This document shows, piece by piece, positions 50,561 through 63,826 of a stretch of 64,000 nucleotides of DNA. Positions within the stretch are counted from its first letter, which is position 1, and each line of letters begins with the position of its first letter. The notes beneath the pieces are model-generated. The model was not told the DNA's origin and did not search any database. It saw only the letters and a list, made by a program, of their open reading frames with translations. The stretch comes from Mastigias papua (lineage: Eukaryota > Cnidaria > Scyphozoa > Rhizostomeae > Mastigiidae): assembly GCA_964019165.1 (NCBI GenBank), contig OZ025281.1:1819001-1883000 (forward strand), given 5' to 3'. The translations under genes and the position numbers were made by a program.

Positions 50561-52989
50561 AGCAATTTACTGAAGACAGGTTAGGGGTGATTATGAAGAC
50601 ATAGCTATGACCTGACATATAAGATAAAGAGGCCTGATCTTGATATGATCAATAGCTTGCAGAAATGACATCTTTGCAGACTATATTTGGTGTGCTTGGC
50701 ACAGTCATCAAGCCACACTATGTGCGCACAAGTGTTTTAGATCTCAATCTGGCCCTTCTTTCTAAACATTTACATACCCTTTGCTAACCTATACTACCAC
50801 TGGGGTCAGGAAGCTGCCGTATCCTGGTACATATCCACATCTTTTCTGTATCATATCGTATCATATCATATTTGCCACCAGAATCTTGCAGAGGTTCAAG
50901 GTACCCATAGCCGGTCACCGTGAACAGCAAATGGAATCAATGTATCTTACATATCAGGCGCAGACTAGCTTGATCAAAATCGCAACTTGATTATAAATTC
51001 TAGTACTAATATAAAGTCGACACAAACATTGTGACTTTTAAATTTGATATTGAATTCAACATTATCAAGTACAGCAAATATTGCAGTGAACTGTATTCAT
51101 CAGGCGCTCAGCTAGAAAGTTTTGAGGGCAGGGGCCTCTGTATCCAAAAATGACACACTACACACTTTTTATAGAGAATGTATCTTGAGATCATATTTTT
51201 CAGATTTAGAAACAAAGAAATCGTATTGGGAGTTTCAAGATTTCACTACTTTCATGTGTACCAAAATTATTTACAGGTCTACTTAGCAAAAATACAACAA
51301 ACTATTTTGAAATCCTCCAAGAAAAAGGGAACTTTTATCATTTTGAGGAAAAGGGCGGGAGTCTAGATTACCAGGACGCAGCCCGTATTTGCGCGCCTGG
51401 TTACACACGAAGCATGGCATGCGAGTATACGTCTCCAGCATCATACATAAATGCCGTTTTCCGCTATATTTGCTCTACTGGACCATGTCGAATTCAGTGC
51501 CAATTCGAAGGTCGTGATGTTTTTCGTCTTTATGTTGGTAATAAGTTTGTATATCAATTATCTTTTTTAATAATAACCTGCTCATCACGCTTCTGTACTC
51601 TTCCACGTTCTTTATATTTAGATTAACTGTACAGAATTAGATATAGTTTCTAGTGTTTTGATGCTCGATATGTGAGGTTTCATGATCATTTGCATAGAGT
51701 AGTATGATGAGAATTTCAATCATGCCTTAAAGGAATTCCGTTTTCTTTAGCTGCGCAGCTTAGCGCGGAGTCGGTTAGTCGTGTTTATTGTACAAGAGAC
51801 AGTATTTCCTTTCGATATTCCCTGTGTGATGCATAAAAATGCCGTACATAGGAACCCAGTGATTTTGACATGGATCTGTTCATGCTCGTATACGATGAAG
51901 TAATTCCAATAGCTAGGGTAAGGACTCGTAACATTAATCTTATCCCTGCAGACCTTGCCTGTTAAAGTGCTGGGGGCTGCAGCCTTCACAGTTGTGCAGA
52001 AGCCCATTTTGTTTGGGAAATTTGGTTAGAAAAAGAACAGCCTCTACTGGAAATAGCTTCGGCATATTTTCGCCGGACAACAATCGAAATAGGAAACCAT
52101 GGTTGATTCTGACCGCGTATCTTATTAATTCAGGCAGATAGTTTGTAGCCTCCCCCCCCCCCATAAATATTCAGCCCTCCAACCCTTATGCTACTAGGCA
52201 CCATATGTGTATGCTATATGGCGTTTGCTTGTTATTTCGACTACGACCAATTTGTAGGTAATTAAACTGTACTGCTCCCTTCTCCTCCCCCCTTTGAGCC
52301 AAATATGCATCGATTTCCATACAGCCATAAATCTATCCAATTGTTTTATGTATATCCTCTGTCCGCTAGAACGCACGATGTCACCTTGACAAATATACAT
52401 TAGTATAAGCTATCGTTCACCCATGCCTATCACTGGCTCTCTAGTATTTTTCAAATCACAAATAGGACATTTCTATACTATGTCCAAGTACATCGCACAG
52501 AGAATGTACTCATACTTGAAGGGAAATATCGTCTTTCTTTGCCTCTATGAGGATTGATGTTTTCTTGTGTTTTTATCTGTTATTATAGGGGATTATAGAG
52601 TTGTAAATATATTGATATATAGATATAAGCAGCATTTGCTTTAATGGTAACAGTATATTATTAATCTGTTATAAAGTATAGATGTCCAATATTAGTGACA
52701 ATCTCTTTTTTCATAAAGTCGGACACATCAGACTTTTATAGGCGTGTCTTTCTGTTCCAATATGTCAAGTTTTAGATACAATAGTAAGTAAGTCACCCAG
52801 CTTTCGACCCGAATACATCGGTGGCAGACATGTAACATCTTTTAAACAAGTGATGGACAGCCTACGACCCGTGAAGGGAATTTTTGCGGCAAGTGAGTTA
52901 AAAGCCCCATTCTTTATTAGCTTATTTCTAGTATATATGAAGTAGTTTGTATTTTAAGGTTCTGACGAATGCAAGTTTGCCTCAGTTTA

Positions 52990-53068
52990 GTATACTTTTG
53001 GTCCACTTGATGAAAAGATTTGACGGATCTGCCACACTCTCCTAAAAGGTTGCCCATCCCTGTCCTAC
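52990..53068. repeat. hAT-like end fragment
   Basis: GATGAAAAGATTTGACGGAT followed by CTCCTAAAAGGTTGCCCATC matches an inner block of 23100-23702. Inverted, the end reads CAGGGATGGGCAACCTTTTA, a hAT-type terminus. Confidence 0.45.
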
Positions 53069-53582
53069 ACGAATGTTTGTGGCTGAGGCTGAAGGACCAC
53101 CTCAGTTGTTATTATGAATTAAGAATCAAATTAAAATCAGCTGAAAATCATATAAGTTTCAATTGGGCATAAAGATTGAAGTGAAACTTCCCATCCTACA
53201 GCGAAGCTTCTTGATCGTCCGTATACTCAGAGTTCCAGAACAATTATGAGATCTTGTCAGAACTTCCCACAAAAAGAAGTGAAAAATTAAAAGAAATCTT
53301 CCTGTACACAATGCCTCAGGATTGATGACTATGTATAGAGACTCTTGGAACAACAGCCCAGGAATGAACACTGGTTTTGAAAGGACTGGTGTTCCAACAA
53401 ATCATATGGAAGCCGATGGATTAATATCGCATATATTGATATTAGTATTCATGGTCCCCTTGATAGTATTCCAGTTGGCGTGAAGATTGCAAGAAGACCT
53501 CAGTTTGTGATAGAAAACCTTTCTTTGTGTTTAGAACTAAAACCGTCTAATTTGTAAATGACTTTTGAGCACATTATATTTA

Positions 53583-53698
53583 TCAAAGGTCACTCATTCA
53601 TTCACTCGTTCATTCATTCATTCACTCATTCATTCACTCATTCATTCATTCATTCATTCATTCATTCATTCATTCATTCATTCATTCATTCATTCATT
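53583..53698. repeat. (TTCA)n microsatellite
   Basis: TTCA tetramers with CTCA interruptions, pure from about 53640. Confidence 0.97.
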
Positions 53699-54209
53699 TG
53701 AACATAGTTGCTTTATCATTTTGCATTTTACATATTCATTCGATGAAACGTTGATTAGTTTTCTGATTTATTATTTGCTTCCTTCGTCATTTAGACTTTT
53801 ATGTATTCAGCCACTCACTCGTTTATTCATACAGTCATTCACAAGTTCATTCCTTTATTAATTCATTCATCTAGTCATATTCCCTCACTCATATCTACAA
53901 ATGTATACTTTCCATTCACATATCCAGCGGCTACTTGTTGAAGAGCATGCGCATTGCCAGGTACTTGTGTGTGGCCGCCATGTTGTAACCGTTGTAGCTG
54001 TTGTGACTTCGGAATGCTGAAGTGTAAAAGAAGGGAGATAATAAGGCGCTTTACGACAATCCTGAAGGATAACGCTAAGCTCTAGGACGAAAAATCTAAC
54101 ATATTTTGCCACGATATAGTATTAGATATCTTTTTTTGCCAACAATCGTAAAATATACTGCAAAGCCCAGGCGATAGGCCAACAGCACCACGTGAGCTAA
54201 AATAGAACT

Positions 54210-57200
54210 ATGGCTTCTATTGAAGAAGAAGTTCAAAGTATCGGAAAGCGTTTAGAAAAACTTGTCGAACAAGGACAAGCGGTAAATTTATTGTTAAGTT
54301 GTTCTATGTGGCTATTCGAAGGATCATTGATATTATCTGGAACGTCAAAAAGGTGGTCTGCTAGTAGCAGGCTGAAACTGAACGTTAGCCCAACTAATGT
54401 CCGCAGTAAGTAGGTCATAGAGTTGAGAGCTCAATGGGAGCCGAGAGGGGTATGACTTCTACTTTAGTGAGGGTTTGCTACTGGCTAAGACCTTTCTTAG
54501 ATTTTAAGCTCTTTAAGTAACTCTGTGGGTCTGACTTAGAGCTTCACCCCCCCCCCCTATGTCAACATGTTTAAGGTATGGTTTTAGTATCTGGGAATCA
54601 AGTATGATTTTCTAGGATACATTGGAGCACAGATCAAGGCCCCCAATCGAAGATCTCTCTAGATTCTCCTTGTTCTGTTTGTGGAGTGCACTTGGGATAA
54701 ATTTGACTGTGAAGTGTTATGTCTATCCTAGCTTGAAGTGGTTCAGAAATTACAGTGCAGTTACAGTACAACATGAAAAAGCTTTGCTTGACTCTTTGTT
54801 TAATATATTTTTGTGATTATTACTTTAAGAATTTAATATTGTTTTTGTAGGATAATGCAGCTGCAATGGAAAGTCTCAAGAAGCTGAAAGAAACTCCAGT
54901 TACCCTAGATATATTACAGGTAATGCATGAGACATAGGACATTGTCAGTTCAGTGTAATTTTAAAGCATCTTTCTTGGCTAGAATATGTGGGTGTCTGTT
55001 TTTGTCATCACCATAATCATCATCAGTCATCATCATCATTCAATCTCCAGTTATGCCCTTTGCGGGGCCTGGACTGACCCTGGGGTCAGTGATTGCCTGC
55101 ATATTGCTTGGAAGAGGTGATTTAGTCACCTATATTCAATCCATTCTGTTGCTCCAACAGTTATATACTTTGCAGAACTGCATCCTGAAGCTGCTGAGCT
55201 TGAATTTTTTCTGTAGAGGCCTGGCTGGACAGTTTGCTAGTGGTTGTCAACATCTGCCCAATTCTGAATCTCTGTGAAATGAATTGCTATCAACGTAAGG
55301 GAAGTGTTTCTATGTGCCCACACACCACCACATGGAGGTCTCCAACCATGGGCTAGCCATCATTGCCATTATCATCATCATAAACCTTATTTATGTGTGA
55401 AATACTTTTATCTTAGTTGCTAATTGGGGATGCACACTAAAGTACAGAAATAAGCTTGTAAATAAACAAAGGAAAAATTGATTAAAATGTTACAATTCAG
55501 TAGGGTATATTTTAAATTCAAACATCAGGCATTTCTATATCAAAGGTACCTTTCATTGTTTGCAAAAATGGCAGTTACAGTTCTCTTTGGTGATCATAGT
55601 TTTGCAGTGTTTGTTTCTTCCAGGAGATCCACTTATTGGGTTTGTCAAGTGCATGCAAAGTAAAGGCATAATATTAATTTGTTAGTAATACTGGTAATAC
55701 TTATAGCAGCCAGGTCTGATTTTGCATAAGACATAATGATTAGCATAGGCATGGGAGCATGAGACTGTAGCCATCTTAGTTGGGAAGAAGTCAATTTTAT
55801 TTGGGGACTTTCTTAATTAGAAGCAGTAGGGTTTGCCAAAAATAGCTCCAATACAACAGGCCCAGATAACAAGTGACATGGAAAGCATTGTCCATCTTGA
55901 CCGATCCTTTTCATTTGGGCACATCTTTTGGCCCTTGTACATTTTTTATCCTCCTACACCCCATAGTCAATGGGGTTTTGTTTGGGGGCATAGAGAGCAT
56001 CAATCAGCTGGGCAGCCTGATAGCTCCAAGTGGTGTTCTCAATGCATTGAATTACATGATCTGGGTTAGATTCTAACAAATGTTGCACAATGATGCAAAA
56101 AGAGAGTTTTAGTGCCCTCTCTCTAAGGAGAGCACTGAGTCACTTCTTGGAACCCCCTCCCTTGGCCATGGGCCTGGTTGTGCTATTAGGGGACTGCATC
56201 TTATCAAGATTTTCATGTTATGTATAGTATTCCACATGTCCTGTTTTGCCTTACAGAAAACCAGAATTGGGATGTCAGTTAATGTTCTAAGGAAAGCAAG
56301 TAGTAAAGAGGATTTGCAAGGATTGGCAAAGTCGCTTATTAAAAGCTGGAAAAAGTTATTGGGTATATATTATTTCTGTTTTCCTTGAAATTTTTTAGGA
56401 TTAAAAACCTGCAAATCTGATGCTTGCTTTGATTTATAGAAGATATTTATTGGCTCTTTAGTTTTTAAATAGTTTTTGAGCATATTCTTGAGTCCCAGAA
56501 AGATGGGGGTTGGAATAGTAGGGGTGGTTGGAAATCTCCTCAAAAGCTTATAAATGAGGGGGGGGGTTGGAATAAACAGGATATTCAGGTCAACCCATTG
56601 GCTATTTCAAAACTATTGACTGTAGCTTGAATGACAGACAGGCTATTTTTTGAGGAGTGTTACATGCAATACTTACATACTTATTTACTTTAATTACTCA
56701 CAATGTTTTACAAACTAAGCTCAAAACTGTTTTTATAAATATATTTTTTAAAGAGCCAATGTGTACATGCTGCATGGTACCTTTTTCAGCACTCTTTGTA
56801 TTTCCACAAACAGATAGCCAAGATAAATCCAAAAGCTCCAAGTCATCACAAGATAAATCTGAAAGCCCTAGCTTGCAACGGGTATCCTCAGACAGCAACA
56901 TGTCGACATCATCACAGTCCAATATATCACAAGCTGCAGCTGCCCTAAGTCAGGTAGGTTGATGATTTGGTTTTCATGGACAGTATATACATTGGCCTTC
57001 TTGGTAGCATGGCAAATATGGCGTAAATCATTGTGTAAATGGGATATTTAGTATTCGTGTAACTTAGGTTATTTTGATGTAATGGTTGCTAGGAGTACAA
57101 GGTATATATTAAAATGTAGAGTTTGGTCCCATTTGCCATTCCATATATAGAGTAGTGCCCGTTCAAGAGGACACTTACCCTTGGCCGTCTGTTGGCACTG

Positions 57201-59062
57201 TGAGCTAAGGTGGTGGCCAGTTCCGATTCTAACCGCCTTTATCTTCTCAATATTGTCTGCAAGTACCCATTTGCTGCTGGGTGGACAATGAATGACCATC
57301 TAGACTTTGTGCCTTGAATAATCGATTTTCCGCACAGCAGACGAGCACTCTAGCCAGTCGGCCACTGACCCATAGTATACCCTGTTATCGCCTAAGTCTG
57401 AAATTTTGTATTGGAATTTTTTTCCATTGGAATGTGATACTGTTTGAGATGTAAAATATGACTTGACTATAGAAATATAGACTGAATGTTAAAAAAAATT
57501 CGCCTTATCTCTCTATGGATATCAGTTGTTTTATAGGAATAGATAGAAGACTAGAATTAAACCATGTTGTGTTTATGCATCAAGCGCTTATACATTGAGT
57601 GTGTTTTTAAGGTGAATGGTGGGAACAGGTCAAAAAGCACCTCAAAAAGCCCGGTTGTATTCCCACCCATAAAAGGAGACGTAGCTGTGCGTCAAAAATG
57701 CAGGGAAATGATAGAGAGCTCGCTCAAGCCAGAAGAGAGTACAGGTCAGTCTCTTTACCAGGAACTTCAAGACAACTTGTCAACTATCTAATTGTGTTTG
57801 CTCTCTTCTGATGACGTCTACCATGCAAATTTTCAATAATTCAACCAGCTGCCTATGTTATCTGGCATTCGAATTATTGTTATACACTTCTGCATTTTTA
57901 GCCTATGCTTTGTGTTGATTCATTCAACAATTTAAGAAATGCTCTTTCTGTCACAGATGTGGACATAGTTGATCTCGCGGCACAAATCGAAGAGGGTATC
58001 CTTTCTGAGCACCAATCACTATAATCTGTTTTCAGAATCACAAGTCTTTGCTTCTTCATTCCCTCAGAGGCTCATTAGTCTTTAACAACTTAAATTCATT
58101 GTGTTTGAATTGTAATCTAGATTTGTTCTAATGTTTCTTCAGTTCTAGTAGACTACGTCATTGACAGTCAATAAATATACCCAAACTGCAGTGAAAACAA
58201 TAGAAAACAACACGCCATTTAACGGCTGTTTTGTTGCGATTTCATGCAAATTATTTCTGTACAATGTCAATAGAGCTGCTTATTGGTTCAAGACCATGTT
58301 CAATTTTAAAGCTTTGGCTTCTTAACGAACTGTAGAAGAAGTAATGCTGACTTTTTTGTGGCAAGCTCCTTATCGAGCAACTGTTTCAAAATCAGATGGT
58401 AGACTATTTGGTCCTCGCATGCACATGCAACTTTTGTGATTCAAACCCAAAAGTATTTGCCCTTGAGAAACAAACATGCTTATGGGAGATTCTATGTTTC
58501 AGCAACAATCTTAATTACATCAACTGTCTTTGAAACACGATATACCTTTGCTTATAAGTTGCGCTCCTAATACACTTTTTTCAAGTCCTACTACCTATGT
58601 TTTGAAACACAAACTTAGCCAGTTTGCACTATTTTTTGGTTATCGAGTATTCAAGAGAATGGAGAAGCAATTGGTGGCAAGTAATTAGTCAACCCTTAAC
58701 TGAAGTTTAAGCAATTTTCATGGAATTTAAAGACAGTGGGATGAAATACAAGAATCGAGTAAAAAGCCGAGTTATGAATTTACGTGATAAGTGCAACCCA
58801 GCTTTGAAACAGAATGTCTTGAACGGAAGCATAACACCACATAGATTTGCTGTCATGAAACCTGATGTAAGTTTTATTTGTATGATTTTTAAGACTGAAA
58901 TACTGTCTTATGTGTTGACGAATGAAAATGTTTCATAGTAAGCTTGCTTGCAACAATAATTGATTCATTGATTTCTGATCGATTGTTTACGACCCACGCT
59001 GACATGAACTTAGAAATTAATGAGTGATTGTAAATGATCGATCGATCGATCGATCGATCGAT

Positions 59063-59110
<48 letters not shown>

Positions 59111-62100
59111 ACCTATTATGTTAATAGGTATTGAAGCAGAATGTATTGTAAATCATTTCATTAGATATTAGTCCTGTTTCGAATGGATTAACGAATGAAT
59201 GACTAAGTGAATGAATAAATGAATGAATAGATAAAGAACTGAAGGAATGGTTTGATAGGTGTTTGAATGATTCTATATTGTTAGTTATCAAATACGTCGT
59301 TAATTATTAATTATTCATAATAAAAATCAATAAATTAGTATTGTCATGAAGCAATATGAATGGATGGAAGATGGAGTGGATTAACTTATTGATAAAAGAA
59401 GGAAGGAATTGGTGGATGGATAACTTAGTGATTGATATATTGATTGATTGATTGATTGACTGATTGATTGATTGCTTGATTGATTGATTAATTGATTGAA
59501 CGATTGAATGATTTTATGGTTAGACTAACTCACTAATATGGTGATATAATGAGTAGCGAAGTAAAGCTTTAGCCATATATTTTCATGTCATAATTTTGTT
59601 ACATATTTGTGTCACCAAGGAAATGGCAAGTGAAGAAATGAAGAAGGTGCGAAGCGAGATAACACAACAGGCGATCAAAGATCACCAGCTTGCTGTAACC
59701 GGAGGTACGGGAACTGACCAATTCAAATGTGGTAAATGTGGCAAAAGAAATACAACTTATAACCAGGTAGGCAATTTCATCCAGGTAGCTCTTTGTTAAT
59801 TTACGACAACTTGTGGTCAGCCCCTTCTTTTACATTTGTTTTCATTTTCATTTCTCTTTTCATTTTTTTCATTTTTTTCTCTGTCTGTCATTTTTAAAAT
59901 GTTTTCAAAACGTGCTATCAAGGAAGTTGTGCTTCCTTCTAATTGTCTCTTAATTAAGTCATGACGAGAACTGTTTGTTAAAAATTAAGATAATACTCAG
60001 ATATTAAACGTTAAAATAATTAGTTTTGAAGCTTCTAGTGTTTCATTTGTCCAGGTGTCTCTGATGCTACAGAATTTTAATTTGCCTGGCCTAGTATCGT
60101 TGACTCTATCAATAGTTACCGCTAGTTATCACTCCTCGCAAATTGGCATTTTTAGTCGATCTTTTTGGATGTCTGTGAATTGTGTTCAACAGGTCCAGAC
60201 GAGAAGTGCTGACGAGCCCATGACGACTTTTGTTTTGTGCAATGAATGCGGGAACCGATGGAAAGTAAGTTGTCAGAGAAATCAGTTACTCTCCGTCTCC
60301 GTAGCTTCAAACACATTCCCGTATTATTGATATTCCTCTATAGATTAATAAATTTTTATCGCATATGAGCTTATCTTACCTTGCGAGCAGAAATACTGAA
60401 GGTTTCAGAGTATTCAAGGGAGGGGTCACCCAATGTCTCTCACCCCCCAGCGCCTTAGTTTTCACCATTTGTGTTGTTATTCTGGTTTTACTGGCTACCC
60501 GCCGATAATGATGCACATGTTTATAAGAAAAAAGTTTAAGAACATGAGGCCCAAATCGATATTAGCTCATTATTTGCAAGCTTCTGTACAAAGATCGAAA
60601 TTTTCCTGATAATCCTAGATAAAGAAGATCAGCCTTTTTTGCAACGAATAATAGTACCCTCCTAGCCAGTTTACTTCAATGAAAGTTAAGGAAATGTTAA
60701 GGAAATCTCAGCCTCAATTTCGGGAAAGTTAAGACAATTGAGGCTCAGGCAAAAAAGGGGTTTTCTTATAAAAAAGACGTGTATCTGTCGCAATCAATCC
60801 CTTCCCTGTCGCCAGCTCGTCCCTTATGGCTGCATTTGTTCGCTGTGTGAAACACGTCAGCATTGAACTTTGTAAACAACTGGTTTATTGAATCCTATAA
60901 CCGATGGATTTGTCCGTAGTTAGAATAACTGACTGTCTCTACGCGCATCCGCCTCTTAGATGTGTCTTCCGTTAAGCCAAACAGAAGCAATGTTTATTTC
61001 GACTTTGGTATCTGCTCGTATTTCTTTTGTCTCAGTTTTGTTCAGTTTGCTTGAATGGTAGAGAAAATGAATTTTTACTTTAGGGCGTTGCGTTGAATTA
61101 CGCGCAATCTTTGCGCCATTATGGTATTTCATTTGGCACGATGCAGCGATACTTTCCATTAAAAGCCGGAGATTTTTTAATAGAGGGTCTCTTGTACAAC
61201 AGAAATATCTCGATTAAATTGAAAATGCAGAATTATTAGTACTTTATCCTTCTGACGATTATAAACACCTGTCCTGTCTGGTGATACCCGATTTGCTGGG
61301 GTTTCTATTTCATTTCATTGTTCGTTCATTCGTTGATTCATTGATTCGTTGATTCATTCATTTATTAATTAATTCATTCATTCATTCATTCATTCATTCA
61401 TTCATTCATTCATTCATTCATTCATGTTCATTCATAGTTAGGTATAATTAGGAAAAGTTACATGTGGTTCCAGATTAATGTTTTCATTGCAAGATTTGTT
61501 TTTAGCTGAAATGTTTGCAAGATTTTACAGCTTTTATTTCAGTAGGCAAGTTGTTCTGGAGAAGATCCCCTCTGTGTGCAAACAACTTTCCCCTAGGTAG
61601 TATTCATTCAGGGGGGCCCTTAAGTTTAATTTCCCAATGTGTATTATTCTGCTTAGAATTATTTGTTTGTTCGTTGAGAGTCAGCTTTGAAATGAAGTTT
61701 ATACAGCAGTAGGTGTGTGCTTTACTTTCCAAGGCCCCGTCTATGCTTTACCAATACAGGTTTAATCTGGCAGTTATTTGTTATTGTTTGAATGTGTTTA
61801 CATTACTTATGATGTACGCCGTTCCAGTTGTCCATCTTATTTGCACTGTATCTTTGTTCCATAGATATGCAATAGATAAATCCAGTTCGCTTTTTTATAG
61901 CAAAATCAAAATCTTCCAGGCTCTCTGGTACAGGTGTACACAAATTGATGATCTCTAATGCTGTTTTTGCAGATCCAAACTTTACCAGTTCTGAAAAACT
62001 TTACCAGTTCTCTATAAGCATCCTCTTGGAATCGCCAGGCTTTCTTTGGCAAACTTCCGGAGTACATATATCTTTCATTTGCTGTTTTGTTTCAAATCAT

Positions 62101-62137
62101 GTTTATTACTTCCTATTCTCTTTTTCAGTTTTGCTGA
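54210..62137 (+). CDS. TCEA1: transcription elongation factor TFIIS (TCEA), 10 coding exons
   Basis: Coding exons: 54210-54281, 54851-54919, 56257-56362, 56814-56953, 57612-57744, 57957-57995, 58712-58866, 59620-59766, 60193-60264 and 62129-62137. Phases join and give 313 aa (human TCEA1 is 301). The TFIIS N-terminal (LW) domain spans about 1-82 ([25 protein letters not shown]). A Ser/Lys-rich linker follows at 83-145. The central Pol II-binding domain covers about 148-258 ([28 protein letters not shown]). The C-terminal zinc ribbon has Cys275, Cys278, Cys303 and Cys306, and RSADEP carries Asp294-Glu295, the acidic pair that stimulates transcript cleavage by stalled Pol II. It acts in the nucleus. 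Exon 7 uses a weak acceptor (gtttaag). It could be the single co-orthologue of TCEA1/2/3. Confidence 0.95.
55047..55350 (+). repeat. ATC-bracketed interspersed element, copy 2
   Basis: Colinear with 34555-34845: GGGGCCTGGACTGACCCTGG, TTGCTTGGAAGAGGTGA, CAGAACTGCATCCTGAAGCT and GGAGGTCTCCAACCATGGGC. It is bracketed by CATCAT repeats at 55010-55040 and 55355-55382. It lies in TCEA intron 2. Confidence 0.75.
55975..56190. repeat. interspersed repeat, relative of 50-220
   Basis: Blocks GCATTGAATTACATG, AATGATGCAAAAAGAGAG and GAGAGCACTGAGTCAC parallel bases 90-220. The following CCCTCCCTTGGCCATGGGCC and GGTTGTGCTATTAG resemble 4230-4272. In TCEA intron 2. Confidence 0.5.
57155..57372 (-). repeat. 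tRNA-derived SINE, full-length-like copy 2
   Basis: On the minus strand: GGTCAGTGGCCGACTGGCTA (A-box-like), a decayed B box (GATTATTCAAGGCAC), then CCACCCAGCAGCAAATGGGT and AACTGGCCACCACC. Same order as 44450-44675. In TCEA intron 4. Confidence 0.75.
59036..59107. repeat. (GATC)n then (GATT)n microsatellite
   Basis: A perfect GATC tract switches to a perfect GATT tract within one run. A further interrupted ATTG tract lies at 59430-59515. In TCEA intron 7. Confidence 0.97.
60519..60778. mobile_element. MITE of the TTTTTTATAAGAA family, copy C
   Basis: Left GTTTATAAGAAAAAAG and right TTTTCTTATAAAAAAG form inverted ends. The interior matches copy A in inverse orientation (AAATCGATATTAGCTCATTA, TTTGCAAGCTTC, AATTGAGGCTCAGGC). 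About 260 bp in the last TCEA intron. Confidence 0.65.
61310..61430. repeat. (TTCA)n microsatellite
   Basis: Irregular TTCG/TTGA at the left, pure TTCA from about 61375 to 61425, in the last TCEA intron. Confidence 0.96.
62129..62137 (+). other. TCEA1: nine-base terminal coding segment of TCEA
   Basis: The zinc-ribbon exon ends in phase 0 at NRWK (60264). A conserved TFIIS ends Phe-Cys-stop. TTTTGCTGA directly after a strong acceptor (cctattctctttttcag) supplies exactly this. Intron length would be 1864 bases. I saw no other acceptor followed by a Phe-Cys-stop triplet. Confidence 0.7.
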
Positions 62138-62724
62138 TACAAAAGAACTCACGCAAGGAGTAGTCTGCTCTCGATCTCTTGTGCGACCTTGTATTTTCTG
62201 TAGATAACATCTGATACAGAGGGCACGTATTTGCAAATAGTAGCATCTTCACAATCGCTCATTTGCAGAGCTGTAGTGAGTTTGTAAGCTCGACAGGTTT
62301 TCATATTGAAGCCATATTTTCCCATGGCAAACAGTTATCTTTGATTTTTCAGTGTAATATGCGGTACTGTTTGCATTGGCCCTAATGTGGAGATATTACC
62401 ACCAGAACCAAGTCCTGCTGATTTCTGTTGATCAGATAGAATTACTGAATCAATTGGTTTCTGTATGAAAACTCTCTCTGCGATAATTTAGATGCCTAGT
62501 TATTTCACAAGTTATAAACACCTTTCTTGATTGATTTTTGTCATCACAACAACCTCCTTTTCCCTCCTTCTTTATTCTACCTTCCACACTATTCTTTCTG
62601 TCAATTGAGTCGCCATATTCTGTAGGATGCACACTTCTTTGTAAGAATACCTAATATTTTCTGGGCCTTAGTATTCTCAAAATTTGTTGATTTTGAGCCT
62701 AAGATTGTTCTTGAATCCTTACTA

Positions 62725-63119
62725 AGGCTGCGCCCTTACACGGGAACGGTTCCAAATGGAACCGTACCCAAAAATTTACGGATAGACTTTGCATTTACAC
62801 GGGAACTGATGGAAACGTTCCAAACAGAACTGCTAGCCGTACCCAAACGGGTCCACCTAGAAAGTAGGCCCCGTTTGAAACCATACCAATAAGTTCTCGT
62901 GTAAATACCCAGAAGGATTCTCGTCAGGTACGCTTAGAAATGAGGCAATGGGAGATCATTTGTAGGCTATAAATCTGGAACCACCCATGCGTGAATGCAT
63001 GGAAAGAAACTGTTCTGCACAGAACAGTTCCAAGACACCGTGTAAACGGGAAGCCTATCCGTACCTCTACGGAACAGTTCCATATAGAACAGTTCCAAAG
63101 TCCTCGTATAAACGCAGCC
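62725..63119. mobile_element. 395-bp MITE with long imperfect inverted termini and TA duplication
   Basis: Left AGGCTGCGCCCTTACACGGG then AACGGTTCC. Right end inverted gives GGCTGCGTTTATACGAGGAC then TTTGGAACTG. GGAAC/GTTCC motifs recur many times inside (GGAACGGTTCC, GGAACTG, CTGTTCTGCACAGAACAG), so the whole unit can fold. TA flanks both ends (62723-62724 and 63120-63121). It is inserted in a TTATAAGAA-family remnant (62640-63395). Confidence 0.8.
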
Positions 63120-63826
63120 TAAATCTCAGTGATTTCTGAGCATTAGTACTCGTGCAGGCGATATTCGTGTAATTAAAAGTATGTAGCAGGCACTCACGAG
63201 GAGTTGTTGAGTCGCATCATGACGTAATCACTCCCAACTCAAATAAATGAAGCTCATACTTATTTCGTTTTCTGAAAAAAAACTCAAAAACTGAAGTCTT
63301 CGTGAAGCTTGAGCTTTGCATTATTCTTAACTCATTCTTAAATTTCATTGATGTTGATCCTTAATATTCTTATAGACTATATTCTTATGTAAGAAGTGTG
63401 TACAGGAAGCTCATCTAACGTTATGCGTAAATGCAATTGTGTTTATGGACGGCTCTGTTACAACATGTTGGACTCTTTGACTTCAAACAGAAATCTTTTG
63501 ATTTCTGTCCAGCCTGTTCACAATTGACCGTAGTCATAGCCTGTAAAATCCTGTTATTTAACTTTTACGGAGAAAGAGCTTATTGTGATGTAACATCGTT
63601 TATTGTAGAACTGAAGAAGAGTTTATCTGATATTGTTTTTATATTGTGAATCTCCCTCCTTTGTTTCGATATGTGATCAACCGTTTGTTAAGCCAACGCA
63701 CATTGTTCTTCCTCCATGCTGCCGTTATATTGTGTGCTCTCAAGCAATATTTGGAATCAGTTTCTATCAGTTATGGTGCGCAAATTCCCACCATTTTTTA
63801 CCTATCAAGCCCTTTGTTGCTTTCAG

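Larger units (their letters stand above)
50218..54209. other. intergenic stretch RGS-TCEA
   Basis: No supported gene. It contains a hAT-like remnant at 50405-50560, a hAT right-end relative at 53010-53065 and a TTCA microsatellite at 53583-53698. Open frames at 51414-51626, 51747-52164 and 53159-53371 have no recognised motif. The TCEA promoter should lie just before 54210. Confidence 0.5.

Noticed and set aside
53583..53880. CRISPR-like repeat array
   Set aside because: The repeats are plain TTCA tetramers without unique spacers, and this is animal nuclear DNA.
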